64,000 nucleotides of DNA from CAZSDU01 sp963662525 (GCA_963662525.1 OY759717.1:1488001-1552000), one strand, 5' to 3'; shown: positions 27,385-36,331, counted from the first letter of the stretch. Translations and numbers: made by a program. Notes: a model not told the origin generated them from the letters alone.

Positions 27385-28701
27385 TCAATTTGTTCGCACA
27401 TCAATTTTTCCCGTCACAACCTCGGAAATCAGGGATTGGCGGTACTCTTTCAACAGATCTATTTTTCTATTCTCAAGATCAACTTGTTTATCGATTTCGG
27501 AGGTCTTTTTGTCGAGGTATTCGACGATTTCATTTTGTTCAGAAAAAGGAGGCAGGCAAATTACAACATCCTTTAAATCTTTATGATAAATATGAACTAT
27601 GATTTCGCCTTTCCCGATTATTGATTTCTGATGAATGACGTATGAAGAATTCATCATATAGGAGATGAATAAAGGATCCAAATCTGGTCTAAGTCTTAGA
27701 ATAATGATATCTCCACCGACAAATATATCATCTTCACCGTAATAAACTACCGACTTACCAATATCTTCAATAGTTTCGCCTGATCCGGTAAATAAAATAT
27801 CTCCTTTAAAAATTCTAACACATTGTTGGCTAGTTTCTTCACTTATAAATGAGATCGGGGAATATACTATTCGTTCATATTGTGTGTAAATTTCCCCATA
27901 TCGGATACAGGGTTTCCCACTAACAGTAATTTCATCCTTTTTTATTCCACTTCCTTTGGTAAAGTGACCTAAAACATTTATTCGCGTTAATTCCCAATGT
28001 TCTGGCATCCCTCCAATCCACTTCACTCCAGAATCTTTCATCGTAACTTCAGGAATCAAACCTTTGGTGACGGCCCGAGTGATAATGCTTTGTCGCTGTT
28101 CCTTCAACAATTCTATTTTCCGGAGTTTCTTTTGAATAAGGTCGTCGATTATTGAAGTTTTTCGGTCAAGAAAGGCGGCAATCTGAATTTGCTCAGGCAG
28201 CGGGGGAAAACAAAAGGAAACAATTGATAGCTTTTCCTTTGTCAAGTGAGGTATACTTACTCTATTGACAACCGAATCAAAATATCCTGTAAAATGATGG
28301 AGAAGAAAATGATATAAGAAAAAATGACTAAACCCATTGTGGACTTGTACCCTATTAACTGAATTTTGAAAATAACATTCGCTTAATTCTTCATTCCATG
28401 TTGCTGTTCGTCCTACATCACCGCCTTCATTGACTAATAAGTCCCCCTTAACAAGCTTTAGGGATTTCAATTCGTCGAATGAAAACCACATTTCCTTGAC
28501 ATCACTAAGATCAACCTTTTCAGATTGAATATTATAACTTCGTAAATAGGGCTTATAAAAGTATCCTCCTTTATTTTCATTTGTCAACATTTTTCCTAAG
28601 GTAATTTCCGAAAAATGCTTCAAAGATTTAATTGACCAATTTACTGGAATTTCATCAATCCATTCTACGCCTGAATCCGTATATTTCATATACTTCCTCA
28701 T
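27385..28701 (-). CDS. hsdS: Type I restriction specificity subunit (HsdS)
   Basis: A 438-residue protein from ATG 28701 (MRKYMKYTDSGVEW); ATG 28689 is an alternative, and the longer ORF start at 28740 is TTG. It has two target-recognition domains, each starting with the same phrase (SGVEWIDEIPVNW and SGVKWIGGMPEHW), and two conserved helical spacers with PPLPEQIQIAAFLDRKT and PPFSEQNEIVEYLDKKT. The two TRDs should read the two halves of a bipartite target. It is separated from hsdM by about 7.6 kb of embedded cargo, which is unusual because hsdM and hsdS normally adjoin. Confidence 0.9.
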   Translation of the reverse strand: MRKYMKYTDSGVEWIDEIPVNWSIKSLKHFSEITLGKMLTNENKGGYFYKPYLRSYNIQSEKVDLSDVKEMWFSFDELKSLKLVKGDLLVNEGGDVGRTATWNEELSECYFQNSVNRVQVHNGFSHFFLYHFLLHHFTGYFDSVVNRVSIPHLTKEKLSIVSFCFPPLPEQIQIAAFLDRKTSIIDDLIQKKLRKIELLKEQRQSIITRAVTKGLIPEVTMKDSGVKWIGGMPEHWELTRINVLGHFTKGSGIKKDEITVSGKPCIRYGEIYTQYERIVYSPISFISEETSQQCVRIFKGDILFTGSGETIEDIGKSVVYYGEDDIFVGGDIIILRLRPDLDPLFISYMMNSSYVIHQKSIIGKGEIIVHIYHKDLKDVVICLPPFSEQNEIVEYLDKKTSEIDKQVDLENRKIDLLKEYRQSLISEVVTGKIDVRTN

Positions 28702-28789
28702 CAACAAATCCAAACTTGCTATAAATAATATTCCATTCAAGAAAACTCACCATGATCTTGGCAAGCTTCTATAAAGGAACCAAATTTCA

Positions 28790-31348
28790 TTATTCTAAAG
28801 ATTTCAACATATTAAGTAGCCTTTCATTTTTGTCATCAATCTTTAAGCCTTCATTGATTAAATCAATTGCTTTTATTTTATCAGAATCTGCAATTAGTTT
28901 CAGGCCTTTTTGTGATGAAAGGCGAAACTTGTAAATGAAAACTTTAGCAAGAAGGCCCAAGTTTTGAACATTTCTATTTTTTCGAACCAACTTTTGAGCT
29001 AAAGATTCAGCATCCTCAATTTGTTCATTTTTTATGTAATAATTTGCTATGATTGATTCAAGAACATTTTGTTTATCACCTTTTACTTTATTCTTAAGAT
29101 AATCAATATGTCTTTTTGCTTCTTCCAGATATTCTAAATCAATACATACATCTGATAAGGATAATCTTGCATCAAAATAGCTATCATCAAGTTTAACAGC
29201 AAGAGAAAAATAATTATACGCCTCTAAAAGTCTGTTTGTTTCTTGGAAAAATCGACCTGCTCTAAAAAGAAAATTTGGATTTTTTGGTTGTTGTTTAAGA
29301 GCGTCAATTAATTTTCCGATTGCATCAGCTTTTTTATCCATTGCCCATAAAATTTCCGCATAAATACTTAACGCATATGGATCGGAAGGCGAATCATTAA
29401 GTTTACGATCAATAAATGATGCTGCTTCAGTATATTTCTTTTTATGAAATAAAAGTTCTCCCATACTTTGAAGAGCATTTGCATGTTCATTGATTCGAAT
29501 TGACTTCATAAAATATTTTTCAGCCTTTTCTAAATATTCATCTTCATTTTTCTGAGAATTTTCAATGTATGCTCGTCCAATAGCGTAATAATATTTTGCT
29601 TGACGACGTTTATTAATTTCATGAGTTAAAAGATTATTTAATATTTCTGTAGATTCTATTAGTTTCCCAATTCGAGACAAACAACGAGCTTTTGTAAATA
29701 GCATGTCAATATCATTGGATCTAGTTTCTAAAAAATCATTACAAAATATTAATGAATTTGAATAATCTTGCCTCTGATAAAGCTTTATTGCTGCATCTTT
29801 TAATTCTCCAATTAAATCTTGTCTTAATTGCTTACTTTCATTGTGTTTACCGCAATAGAAGAGCATTCGACAAGCATTTGTCAACCAAAAAACATATTTA
29901 CCATCTGTTGATTCAACGGAAGCCAAATTTGCTTTTGCAATTTCAGATAGTTTCTCTGCAAATGGGATAAAATTAGGACTGTTTCTAGCCAATTTTAGAT
30001 AGAAATCATTAACTAATGGATGTAAGAGAAGACCATCGCCATTGGTATCAAGCAAATTAAATGAAACTAAATTGTCGATACATTTATTAAATTCAATTAA
30101 CTCAATATTTGTAACCTCATTTATATATGAAGGTTTTAAAGGATGTTCAAAAATTGCTAATAATTCAAGAATACTTATTTCATTATCACTCAAAACAGCC
30201 TGAGAGATAATGTCTTCTGCAATATCGACCTTTAATTGATTAATAATATGTAAATTTTGAATTAAAAATTCAGCACTATATTTTACAATTATTGGTGCTG
30301 CTAAACGTCCAGCTAATGGATATCCATGAAGTAATTCGGAAATATTTAAAATGGAATCAATATTGATTTCTTTTTTTTGATCAATTCTTTCAATTTCAGA
30401 AGTAATAATGTGGCTTAGATGCTTTGTTGATAATCCATTAATTCTTAATAAATCAAAATGCGGTTTATGAACAAATTTAAAATCCAACCAACGAGTAGAA
30501 AGAAGAAAAAATGGAGTTTTATTTAATATTTCCTTGTTTTGAAAATATTCAAGAATTAATCTAAAGTCCTTATTTGGCTGACCTTCATCATCAAGAATTG
30601 ATTCAACCCGATTGAATACTACAAAGAAATGTTTTGATAAAAGAGTTTCAATTGCAAGAAGATTCAATTTATCAAGCTCCTCTTGTGACATTCCATCTGC
30701 TGGTAATGGCATTTCAGCCTTTGAGCATAATTCTAAGGTAAGTCTTGAGCCAAAAAAAGCTTGTGAAAGATTGATTTCTATAATATTAGGACTGCTATAA
30801 ATCCTTTTTAAAGCTTCTTTTAAAAATGAAGATTTTCCAATTCCAAAAAATCCGATTATAGATATAAACCGAGTAGTTGGTTCATATAAAATATCTTGTA
30901 ATGCAGTAATTTCAGGAGACCGATTTACAAATTGTCTTTTAAAACTTTTATGCATTTGTTCCTCGGACTTCGTGATGTCAACAAAAATTGATTCAACAAT
31001 ATTTTTGCAGCTTTCACAGTCAATTCTTAAAAATGGTTTCAATCGTAATGGGACTTCTACATCATCAATTCTTGCAACGATAATTCTATAATCTTCATTT
31101 TCAAGATATTTAATTATCGCCATATTAAGTTCATATTTTACCCAATTACTCTTTATTGAATTTTTGGAAAGAATTATCAAAAAGTTTTTCGCTTCATCGA
31201 TACCTGTCTCTATTTTTTCACTTAAAACATCTCCTGCATCCATGTCCCATAAATCGAACCAAACATTTTCTTTTCTAAGCCTCTCGGCTAAATCTCTAAC
31301 AAGGGATTTATCAGAACTTGAATGAGAAATAAAAGTTTTTTTAATCAT
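28790..31348 (-). CDS. TIR-STAND NTPase-TPR protein (candidate abortive defence effector)
   Basis: An 852-residue multidomain protein. Residues 3-135 are a TIR domain: TFISHSSSDKSLVRDLA at the BB-loop side and NWVKYELNMA with catalytic-type Glu73. Residues 160-430 are a STAND-type P-loop NTPase (IIGFFGIGKSS, residues 164-174; FFVVFNRVESILDD as Walker B; STRWLDF; a GYPLAGRLAAPII segment as the GxP motif). Residues 450-850 are TPR-like repeats (AKYYYAIGRAYIENSQ; GRFFQETNRLLEAYNYF). This is the design of bacterial NLR-like NAD+-degrading sensors. It lies inside a type I R-M locus; the AT-rich sequence differs from hsdS/hsdR, suggesting transfer. Confidence 0.85.
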   Translation of the reverse strand: MIKKTFISHSSSDKSLVRDLAERLRKENVWFDLWDMDAGDVLSEKIETGIDEAKNFLIILSKNSIKSNWVKYELNMAIIKYLENEDYRIIVARIDDVEVPLRLKPFLRIDCESCKNIVESIFVDITKSEEQMHKSFKRQFVNRSPEITALQDILYEPTTRFISIIGFFGIGKSSFLKEALKRIYSSPNIIEINLSQAFFGSRLTLELCSKAEMPLPADGMSQEELDKLNLLAIETLLSKHFFVVFNRVESILDDEGQPNKDFRLILEYFQNKEILNKTPFFLLSTRWLDFKFVHKPHFDLLRINGLSTKHLSHIITSEIERIDQKKEINIDSILNISELLHGYPLAGRLAAPIIVKYSAEFLIQNLHIINQLKVDIAEDIISQAVLSDNEISILELLAIFEHPLKPSYINEVTNIELIEFNKCIDNLVSFNLLDTNGDGLLLHPLVNDFYLKLARNSPNFIPFAEKLSEIAKANLASVESTDGKYVFWLTNACRMLFYCGKHNESKQLRQDLIGELKDAAIKLYQRQDYSNSLIFCNDFLETRSNDIDMLFTKARCLSRIGKLIESTEILNNLLTHEINKRRQAKYYYAIGRAYIENSQKNEDEYLEKAEKYFMKSIRINEHANALQSMGELLFHKKKYTEAASFIDRKLNDSPSDPYALSIYAEILWAMDKKADAIGKLIDALKQQPKNPNFLFRAGRFFQETNRLLEAYNYFSLAVKLDDSYFDARLSLSDVCIDLEYLEEAKRHIDYLKNKVKGDKQNVLESIIANYYIKNEQIEDAESLAQKLVRKNRNVQNLGLLAKVFIYKFRLSSQKGLKLIADSDKIKAIDLINEGLKIDDKNERLLNMLKSLE

Positions 31349-31517
31349 ATCAAGGATACTTATGGTTTATGTTTTTATGTTGCAAAATCAATGTTCATCA
31401 ACGATGTAAGACTTACTCACGTATTTTTATTAAACTACTTGTATTTTAATGTCTTAAATAAGTAAATATTAATAATCGACATCTAGTGGGTTAGTAACCT
31501 TTCTAGAAAACAAATTT

Positions 31518-32777
31518 TTATTCTTGTGGCTTATTCTTCTTTAAATTTTTCACTAAAGTATCAAACGCTTCATTGTATGGTGAGCCATGATTACTTTTTG
31601 TATCAAAAATTGATATCGGGTTTTTAGAAACATTTAATATTGTTAATTCAAGCAAAGTCCTCAATAAATCATCATCAACCTCTCTTGTTTCATTTTTATA
31701 TCCTTCAAACGCCATCGATACAGCATACTTATATGCATAATCTTCCCTAATTCGAGAGGTAAAGCCATATTGCTTTGCACAAAACCAACCAAGCCAAACA
31801 CATGAGGCAAAGATTGGTATTTTAGCATACAAATCATTGAGCTCAATTTTTCCTTTTAATAATGGTGCAAGGATCAGAAATGAAATCAGAACCAACCCAG
31901 TAAGTGCTACAATTGTTGCGGTTGTCCAAAATCTCAATGGCCAGGTAAGTTCATCCTTTCGCTTTTTAAAGGAACCAGCCATTCCAAGCCTATTAGCATC
32001 TTCAATTGTTTTTTGAATTTCTTCTTGTTGATTATTATTTAGATGAATTATTTCGTCTTGCTTTTTAAGTTGTAATGTTATCGAATCTAGATTCTTTTGG
32101 CATTTATCATTATTGATTGAAACATTTGTTGATAATTCCTGAAGTTCTTTGTTCTTTACAATAATTGTTTCACTTATTTGCTTAATACTTTCCTTCCACG
32201 TAACAATCTGGGATTCTGTTTCATCCAGGTCTTCTTTGGTTTGTTCAATTTCCGAAAGAAATGAATCAATGGTTTTTGAACTTTCTAATGATTCTTTTTG
32301 TTTCGCCAAAAGGTCCGATACATACTCAGAAGATGATAGTTTTAATGTGTTGATTTCTTCAACAATGGTTTGAATTTGACTAAGGTCGGTTGTAAGATTT
32401 AACAGCGATTCTTTAGCTTTAAAAAGTTCAGCTTCGGTTCTAAAAGGTTCATCCGCAACAGCAATGTATGTCTCTTTAATTCTCGAATGAATCTTGCTTA
32501 CTAAATCAAGGAACTTATTGAAATTATTTTTATCATTAATTGAATCAAGCAGGTCATTTGCATCTTTTATATAATCAGCCAGTTTACGTTTAAGGAAAAT
32601 TGTCTCAAACTTAGCATCAAAATCTTCCAAGTTCCCTAATAAATCGTAGCTCTCATTTAATGAATCAATAATAATGTTTTTCGAAATTCCTGGAAATTCA
32701 AAAACATCTGGTCCATCAGGAATTTCTTTGTTAGTTTTAGTAATCAAATGTGTGAGCCGATTTCTTGTAGATTTCAT
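31518..32777 (-). CDS. Coiled-coil membrane protein next to TIR-STAND gene
   Basis: A 419-residue protein of no recognised family. Residues 20-250 are helical with long coiled coils (SLESSKTIDSFLSEIEQTKE; ETIIVKNKELQELSTNV). Residues 280-340 contain two transmembrane segments (FWTTATIVALTGLVLISFLIL and KIPIFASCVWLGWFCAK). The C-terminal part ends with a helical ELTILNVSKNPISIFDT region. It is 170 bp upstream of and co-directional with the TIR-STAND gene, similarly AT-rich, and may be its partner, for example as a membrane sensor. That is inference from position only. Confidence 0.55.
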   Translation of the reverse strand: MKSTRNRLTHLITKTNKEIPDGPDVFEFPGISKNIIIDSLNESYDLLGNLEDFDAKFETIFLKRKLADYIKDANDLLDSINDKNNFNKFLDLVSKIHSRIKETYIAVADEPFRTEAELFKAKESLLNLTTDLSQIQTIVEEINTLKLSSSEYVSDLLAKQKESLESSKTIDSFLSEIEQTKEDLDETESQIVTWKESIKQISETIIVKNKELQELSTNVSINNDKCQKNLDSITLQLKKQDEIIHLNNNQQEEIQKTIEDANRLGMAGSFKKRKDELTWPLRFWTTATIVALTGLVLISFLILAPLLKGKIELNDLYAKIPIFASCVWLGWFCAKQYGFTSRIREDYAYKYAVSMAFEGYKNETREVDDDLLRTLLELTILNVSKNPISIFDTKSNHGSPYNEAFDTLVKNLKKNKPQE

Positions 32778-32820
32778 AAGCCGTTATTTTGATGTTTATT
32801 AAACAATTTTTCTTAATGTC

Positions 32821-33081
32821 TTATAAATCCACCAACCCCCTCCTCAGCCCCTCACTCTCCTTCTCCAGTTCCAGCAGGTCTTTGGTGAATACTTCGACGC
32901 TGCGCAGGGGTTTGTATTTGTAAAAGTATTTGGTGAAGTTGATTTCGTACCCGGTTTTGTCTTTGCTGCGGTCCATCCAGCTGCTGGGCAGATGTGGCTT
33001 GACTTCGCGCTGGTAATACTGGTCTATGTTTGTGCCCAGGGGGATGCGTTCGTAATCGCGCAGGGAGCTGTCGGGTTTGGG
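32821..33081 (-). pseudogene. Duplicated 3' end of hsdM, copy 1
   Basis: The minus strand repeats the last ~85 codons of hsdM: PDSSLRDYERIPLGTNIDQYY, REVKPHLPSSWMDRSKDKTG and NFTKYFYKYKPLRSVE are shared with 36360-36621 almost base for base. The identity begins near 32845 and stops sharply at 33081/36621 after a TTGGG. Only the final few codons diverge (LEKESEGLRRGLVDL). It cannot make a functional methyltransferase. A 138-codon ORF running upstream (to 33237) is this fragment fused to an interspersed palindromic repeat. Confidence 0.85.
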
Positions 33082-33240
33082 TTCCAACCCCGTAGGGATT
33101 GAATATGGGTAGCAAACGGGGCGTGGTGTGCAATATTCCGTCCCGTAAGGGACGGAATTAATTGCCCGCGTTACATTGGCTACCCACATATCGTGCCCGA
33201 CGGCACGAATTGATTTTCCTGGCTTCAAAGCATTCATAAA
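33082..33240. repeat. Interspersed palindromic element between DUF5131 gene and hsdM remnant
   Basis: The ~159 bp contains two perfect hairpins: 33135-33158 (ATTCCGTCCC, loop GTAA, 10-bp arms) and 33191-33208 (TCGTGCC arms, 4-nt loop), plus an imperfect one at about 33087-33101. The elements GGGTAGC and GCTACCC bracket the first hairpin. It sits exactly between the DUF5131 stop (33241) and the hsdM duplication. The ORF reading through it (RAVGHDMWVANVTRAINSVP) is a translation of the element. I recall similar sequence dispersed in Bacteroidota genomes, but this needs a search. Confidence 0.65.
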
Positions 33241-33954
33241 TTACACCATTGGCATTTCCTGGTAAACTTTTCCATTCAATATCTTTCCCGCTTTCTTTTT
33301 ATTGGTTCCGCCCCATTGTTTAAAATAGAAGGCCACCCCTGCATTTTCACATTGATTTTTAATATCCTCCACCCATTCGGCCTTTATCGGTCTTGGTGTC
33401 CGACCACTTTCACCTCCCACGATAACCCAATCAATACCGGTAAGATTCATTTCAGGCAAAGGTGTAAGAAGTGGTTCACAGGACAGAAATTTCACCCGGG
33501 CCCTTGTTGAACTAAGATGACATATCCGCTGAGTGACCGAATTGCTCTCAACAGTAACCCCCATCCAAAGGTTATGCGGCCAGTCAAGCAAGCCTTCATG
33601 ATCATAATACAACAGGATATCTGACCGTTTTGTCAATACCTGGAATACATGATGAGGATTCTCACTGATCACCTGAAATACCCGCTGGATAAACTCAACG
33701 GGAACATCTTGATGAAACAGGTCACTCATAGAGTTCACAAAAATCATTTTGGGCTTCTTCCAGTTGTATGGATCATTCAACGCCTCCGGATGGAGGGTTA
33801 ATTCAAATCCATTCCGGTATTTTTCCTGTCCCATGGCCTGCAGCCGCCTTGTCATCACTTCCGCATAGCAATGCTTGCAACCGGATGATATCTTGGTGCA
33901 GCCGGTTATCGGGTTCCAGGTGTTTTCGGTCCATTCTATTTTTGTCAATGCCAT
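33241..33954 (-). CDS. DUF5131 (phage Gp37-like) three-Cys-motif protein
   Basis: A 237-residue protein beginning with MALTKIEWTENTWNPITGC. Cys19, Cys26 and Cys29 (GCTKISSGCKHCYAE, C-x6-C-x2-C) form the three-cysteine motif of this family, which resembles radical-SAM-type or metal-binding proteins. FVNSMSDLFH, VLTKRSD, GVTVES and LSCEPLL are further family blocks. The start is 2 nt from the stop of the TcmP gene, so they should be co-translated. Chemistry and substrate are unknown. The pair is inserted as a unit between two fragments of hsdM. Confidence 0.85.
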   Translation of the reverse strand: MALTKIEWTENTWNPITGCTKISSGCKHCYAEVMTRRLQAMGQEKYRNGFELTLHPEALNDPYNWKKPKMIFVNSMSDLFHQDVPVEFIQRVFQVISENPHHVFQVLTKRSDILLYYDHEGLLDWPHNLWMGVTVESNSVTQRICHLSSTRARVKFLSCEPLLTPLPEMNLTGIDWVIVGGESGRTPRPIKAEWVEDIKNQCENAGVAFYFKQWGGTNKKKAGKILNGKVYQEMPMV

Positions 33955-33956
33955 GA

Positions 33957-34850
33957 TTAAACTGATTGAATAATTTGATTTGCAATTTTAACAGCATTTT
34001 TATTATTCGAGGCAAAAACAAAGTGAAAAATCGGGACTCCTTTGGAATTATTCAGGACAAGAGGATTCTCAATCACATGTATCCAAACTGCTTTTAATTG
34101 ATCTATATACAGCCGCGCAATCTTCTCAATAGGCTTTGAAACTTTCCTGACCAATTCCTCTTCTCCAAAGATAGTATTTTGATGCTCTGAATAATAAAAG
34201 GATTTCTTGATATCATCAGCGCAAAGTCCAAAAAAGGATTGCAATTTTTCAATACTCTTTAATTCACCTTTTTTGTCCAGAAGGCGATTTACAATCACTC
34301 CTGTGGGCACAAGGATCCAGATATCGGAACGCGTATTTGCCAGGGCAGCAATTGAATCCCAGTTAATCTGCATGCCAAATGGATCCAGAAAAACAAGTGC
34401 TGCATACTTATTTGTTTTAAGTGCAACCGCTAATTCGAGTACCCATTTATTAGCATCACCGGATCTGAAAACGATTTGTTTGTTTTCTGAACCGGGATCC
34501 TGACTTAATCGTTTCTCAAGGTGAGAAAGGGATATTTCATTGCTGTCGATGAAATAGTAGTAATCAAAAGTCAATCCGTCTTTAAGGTTGATGACTCTCT
34601 GGGCTGCACCTTTATACCCTGATTCTTCTTCAAGAGAAAATTTTAATTGTCTGTATAATTCTGATTTGCAATTGTCACTGCGATTCCCACTACCAGCAAA
34701 TCCATCAAAATAAATGGTTTTCCAATAGGGTTTTTGTTTCATGATTTTCAGATATGACCAGACGTATTTTGAGAATGCCTCAAGCTTTCTTTCGGTCCAT
34801 GGGCCTCCCCACTCGTTTTGGTTCCCGGTAAAAAGATTAACATCTGCCAT
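33957..34850 (-). CDS. tcmP: Three-Cys-motif partner protein TcmP
   Basis: A 297-residue protein of the TcmP family, known as a partner found next to three-Cys-motif (DUF5131) proteins. Recognisable blocks are WTERKLEAFSKYVWSYLKIM at the N-terminus, YFDGFAGSG (a SAM-methyltransferase-like glycine loop), FDYYYFIDSNE and LVFLDPFGMQINW (a methyltransferase motif IV-like loop). It could therefore be a nucleic-acid methyltransferase-like enzyme. It is upstream of DUF5131, with 2 nt between, and its own start is 25 bp from an hsdM 3'-end remnant. Confidence 0.85.
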   Translation of the reverse strand: MADVNLFTGNQNEWGGPWTERKLEAFSKYVWSYLKIMKQKPYWKTIYFDGFAGSGNRSDNCKSELYRQLKFSLEEESGYKGAAQRVINLKDGLTFDYYYFIDSNEISLSHLEKRLSQDPGSENKQIVFRSGDANKWVLELAVALKTNKYAALVFLDPFGMQINWDSIAALANTRSDIWILVPTGVIVNRLLDKKGELKSIEKLQSFFGLCADDIKKSFYYSEHQNTIFGEEELVRKVSKPIEKIARLYIDQLKAVWIHVIENPLVLNNSKGVPIFHFVFASNNKNAVKIANQIIQSV

Positions 34851-34874
34851 TATACTGTAATCCGTTCATTTAGT

Positions 34875-34970
34875 TCATTGGTAATCTAACAAGTTCTTCA
34901 TCAGCCCCTCACTCTCACTCTCCAGTTCCATCATCTCTTTGGTGATCTCTTCTACGCTGCGCAGGGGAAT
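34875..34970 (-). pseudogene. Duplicated 3' end of hsdM, copy 2 (short)
   Basis: In the 135-bp gap between TcmP and HU the minus strand encodes LRSVEEITKEMMELESESEG then LMKNLLDYQ and a TGA (34875-34877). This is the very last ~30 codons of hsdM (LRSVEEITKDLLELEKESEG in the intact gene). It is more diverged than copy 1, so it derives from an older event or a different hsdM allele. Confidence 0.8.
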
Positions 34971-34985
34971 GCCTTATTAACCTTA

Positions 34986-35258
34986 CTATTTAATTTTCTC
35001 CGCTAGAACTGAACCAGCTTTAAATCTAATTACCTTTTTTGATGAAATATGAATTTCTCTACCGGTTTGTGGATTACGTCCAGTTCGAGCTTTCATTTGA
35101 GTAACGGAAAATGATCCAAAACCAAATAACTCAACTTTGTTACCCTCCTGAAGCGCTCCTTCAACACTTTGATGATAACAATCTATAGCTCTTTTTGCCT
35201 GAGCTTTCGTCAATCCTGCACAGATTGCAACCTTTTCAATTAATTCAGATTTATTCAT
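34986..35258 (-). CDS. HU-family DNA-binding protein
   Basis: A 90-residue histone-like protein of normal length. MNKSELIEKVAICAGLTKAQ is the dimerisation helix region, VELFGFGSFSV the strand-turn, and KARTGRNPQTGREIHI the DNA-intercalating arm with the conserved RNPxTG. It lies inside the type I R-M locus, 2 nt after the stop of the upstream gene (stop at 35260, start at 35258). An HU gene in a defence island is unusual; it could compact or bend DNA for the system or be cargo. Confidence 0.92.
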   Translation of the reverse strand: MNKSELIEKVAICAGLTKAQAKRAIDCYHQSVEGALQEGNKVELFGFGSFSVTQMKARTGRNPQTGREIHISSKKVIRFKAGSVLAEKIK

Positions 35259-35259
35259 A

Positions 35260-35805
35260 TTATTTGTTTTTATATGTAGTTTTGTGATTGGATGCAGAGT
35301 CCCTGAGATTCTTGATCAGGATACTATCTCTTTTCTGATTTGCCAATAGCGTTAAAATGCTCTTATTCAGATTTATTTCTCGCACCTGAGATTTTTCAAT
35401 TACTCTTGTTAATTCTCTGTTTTTTGACGACAGAATTATTCCAAACAACGTCACTGATACTGTAATTACTGCAAGTATGATTGTTGTAATCCAGCTCTTT
35501 TGTGAAAATTTACTGGTCTTTTGAGAAATAAATAAATTTAATAATTGGGAATTATCAAAATCTTTAGGAAGATCAGAATTGTGATATATACAATCATCTC
35601 TTATTTCATTGTTTTTGATTAAACCACCTATGCAGGTTTTTTTTCTGATGCCCGCCAATAATCTTCTTAATTCTATAAGATCTATTTGTTCATTATCTGA
35701 AATTGAACCGATTTTAATTCTTTCGAATTTAATTTGGTCTTCAGCCGTGAGATTTTGAATATCATCTTCAACGATAAAAAATGAACAATCTGAACATTTC
35801 TTCAT
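35260..35805 (-). CDS. Cys-motif single-pass membrane protein, partner of HU
   Basis: A 181-residue protein with no family I recognise. The N-terminal ~75 residues hold four cysteines: MKKCSDCSFF (CxxC), KKTCIGG and DDCIYHN, suited to bind zinc. One transmembrane segment follows (WITTIILAVITVSVTLFGIIL), then a helical tail (SILTLLANQKRDSILIKNL). The gene is translationally adjacent to the HU gene. It may be an effector or sensor, but nothing supports a specific role. Confidence 0.55.
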   Translation of the reverse strand: MKKCSDCSFFIVEDDIQNLTAEDQIKFERIKIGSISDNEQIDLIELRRLLAGIRKKTCIGGLIKNNEIRDDCIYHNSDLPKDFDNSQLLNLFISQKTSKFSQKSWITTIILAVITVSVTLFGIILSSKNRELTRVIEKSQVREINLNKSILTLLANQKRDSILIKNLRDSASNHKTTYKNK

Positions 35806-35811
35806 GGTATT

Positions 35812-36156
35812 TCATTTTGTTATTAATGAAGTATCTTGACAAGGAATATAAGAAAACCTCTTGCTGATTTCTTCGACGCTCGGCGGAGTTAATCCTGACA
35901 CTGTGTCATTAAAAACCTTACCCCCGTCCTTCCTCTTCCCTACCCTGTACCTTGAGCGAACCTTAAGCGAAGGATAAGCGAAGGATGAGCGAAGGATAAA
36001 AAGCCAAAAATCCACCTGATTCAGACTTTTTTTCTGCCAGATTGTCATTTCCCCACCAACTGCAACTTCCATCCATGCCCCCCCGGTATACGGCCAAACG
36101 GTTTGTTCCCACATGATCATTATTTCAGCATTCTGCATCGAAAAGTCAGGTTTCAA
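35812..36156 (-). pseudogene. Doubtful ORF containing short repeats and an hsdM-like tail
   Basis: A 114-codon frame whose C-terminal GLTPPSVEEISKRFSYIPC retains the SVEEI[TS]K word of the hsdM end (about 18 bp nearly identical at 35861-35880). Its middle is made of an 11-bp tandem repeat (35953-35999). It resembles no protein family. I read it as scar sequence between hsdM and the HU cassette. Confidence 0.35.
35953..35999. repeat. 11-bp tandem repeat GCGAAGGATRA
   Basis: Four imperfect units (GCGAACCTTAA, GCGAAGGATAA, GCGAAGGATGA, GCGAAGGATAA) stand between hsdM and the HU cassette, adjoining the third hsdM-like scar. Confidence 0.7.
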
Positions 36157-36307
36157 TTTATTGTATGTTTACTGTTCATTGTCTATGATCCGTGTGGGCG
36201 AAAGTGCCTCCTTACCTTCCTGACTTTGATGTGATCCCTATTGCGTTCGTTGATTCAATCCATTTTTTGGGTGTCATTACAAAACTGTTGAGCCCAGCCT
36301 GTTTTTT

Positions 36308-36331
36308 AAACCCCTCGAATTCGAGGGGTTT
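36308..36331. repeat. Perfect 24-bp palindrome after hsdM
   Basis: AAACCCCTCGAA followed at once by its complement TTCGAGGGGTTT, 23 bp past the hsdM stop. It can form a stem with a small loop. No strong U-run follows on the minus strand, so a terminator is possible but unproven. The 198-bp gap holds nothing else. Confidence 0.6.

Noticed and set aside
32821..33237. 138-residue protein as a real gene
   Set aside because: It is an in-frame fusion of a palindromic repeat with a duplicated hsdM tail; neither part has a functional start or domain.
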